This document shows positions 57,650-57,718 of a stretch of DNA of 57,718 nucleotides, piece after piece; the first letter of the stretch is position 1, and the number at the start of each line of letters is the position of its first letter. This DNA comes from Chitinimonas viridis (GTDB taxonomy: Bacteria; Pseudomonadota; Gammaproteobacteria; Burkholderiales; Chitinimonadaceae). The DNA is taken from NCBI RefSeq assembly GCF_030409555.1, contig NZ_JAUFPU010000008.1, positions 332,164-389,881 on the forward strand, given 5' to 3'. The notes beneath the pieces are model-generated. The model was not told where the DNA came from and did no database searches. It was given only the letters and a program-made list of their open reading frames with translations. The position numbers and the translations under genes were made by a program.

Positions 57650-57718
57650 ATGAAATCGTTGTCATTACTGCGTGGCTGCCTGCTGGTGCTGCCATTGCTG
57701 AGCTGGGGGGGGGGGGGG
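57650..57718 (+). CDS. Start of a gene cut by the window end (signal peptide only)
   Basis: The ATG at 57650, preceded by AAGGTGATCACT, opens MKSLSLLRGCLLVLPLLSW, a clear signal peptide start. From 57705 the sequence is only G (14 bases) and cannot be trusted. Product unknown. Confidence 0.5.
   Translation, partial: MKSLSLLRGCLLVLPLLSWGGGG

Overview
The window reads as a chromosomal piece of a GC-rich (about 60% by eye) heterotrophic betaproteobacterium. The gene set (KdpFABC-DE, BioB, AcpH, ElbB, YggL, LysR regulators, a PilJ-type sensor domain, 3-hydroxybutyrate dehydrogenase) and the dense ATG/GTG-started genes fit a Burkholderiales or Neisseriales/Chromobacteriales-type organism; secreted starch and polysaccharide hydrolases suggest a free-living polymer degrader. 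Genus cannot be fixed from sequence alone. No rRNA, tRNA, CRISPR array or transposase gene was seen.

Layout. 1-3.3 kb: a LysR regulator (cut by the window edge), a lone PhnD-type binding protein, and bioB. 3.5-8.4 kb: a starch locus, lipoprotein pullulanase then secreted alpha-amylase with a starch-binding domain. 8.4-21.4 kb: accessory and housekeeping genes (HEAT/beta-solenoid protein, two transporters, oligopeptidase B with a coupled acetyltransferase, 3-hydroxybutyrate dehydrogenase, lipoprotein carboxypeptidase, patatin, GH114). 21.6-27 kb: LytS/LytTR-type two-component pair, AcpH, glutaredoxin, HD-GYP protein. 27.2-33 kb: a redox/detoxification cluster around a second LysR regulator, with two AhpD-like paralogues that share a near-identical 47-bp control module, a PNPOx-FNR-ferredoxin fusion and a GST. 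33.1-38 kb: a broken second copy of acpH, followed by a two-gene OLD nuclease + UvrD helicase (Gabija-like) defence pair. 38.1-43.6 kb: pyrB carrying an N-terminal helix-turn-helix, divergent from cupin-elbB; then DAHP synthase behind a Phe/Tyr leader peptide and terminator (attenuator), and tyrA. 44.2-55.2 kb: yggL, the complete kdpFABC-kdpDE potassium operon, then an EIIA-Ntr-like and an ArgB-like gene pair. 55.2 kb to end: PuuB-like oxidase, a frameshifted VOC gene, a SnoaL-like secreted protein, and a 14-G run where the sequence stops.

The most interesting signals are regulatory. (1) A 50-bp KdpE-type promoter module in front of kdp recurs with identical internal spacing downstream of kdpE, ahead of the EIIA-Ntr/ArgB-like pair, which suggests a KdpE-controlled feedback partner for the potassium sensor. 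(2) PyrB is fused to a DNA-binding domain, and two matching 13-bp palindromes, 44 bp apart, bracket its own promoter: a candidate self-regulating biosynthetic enzyme. (3) DAHP synthase has a textbook aromatic attenuator with competing pairings. (4) Three intergenic palindromic elements share the end sequence GAGCCTGTTCAA/C: two are exactly 49 bp (one inside the kdp operon between kdpB and kdpC, one supplying the grxC stop codon) and one is a 171-bp MITE-like version.
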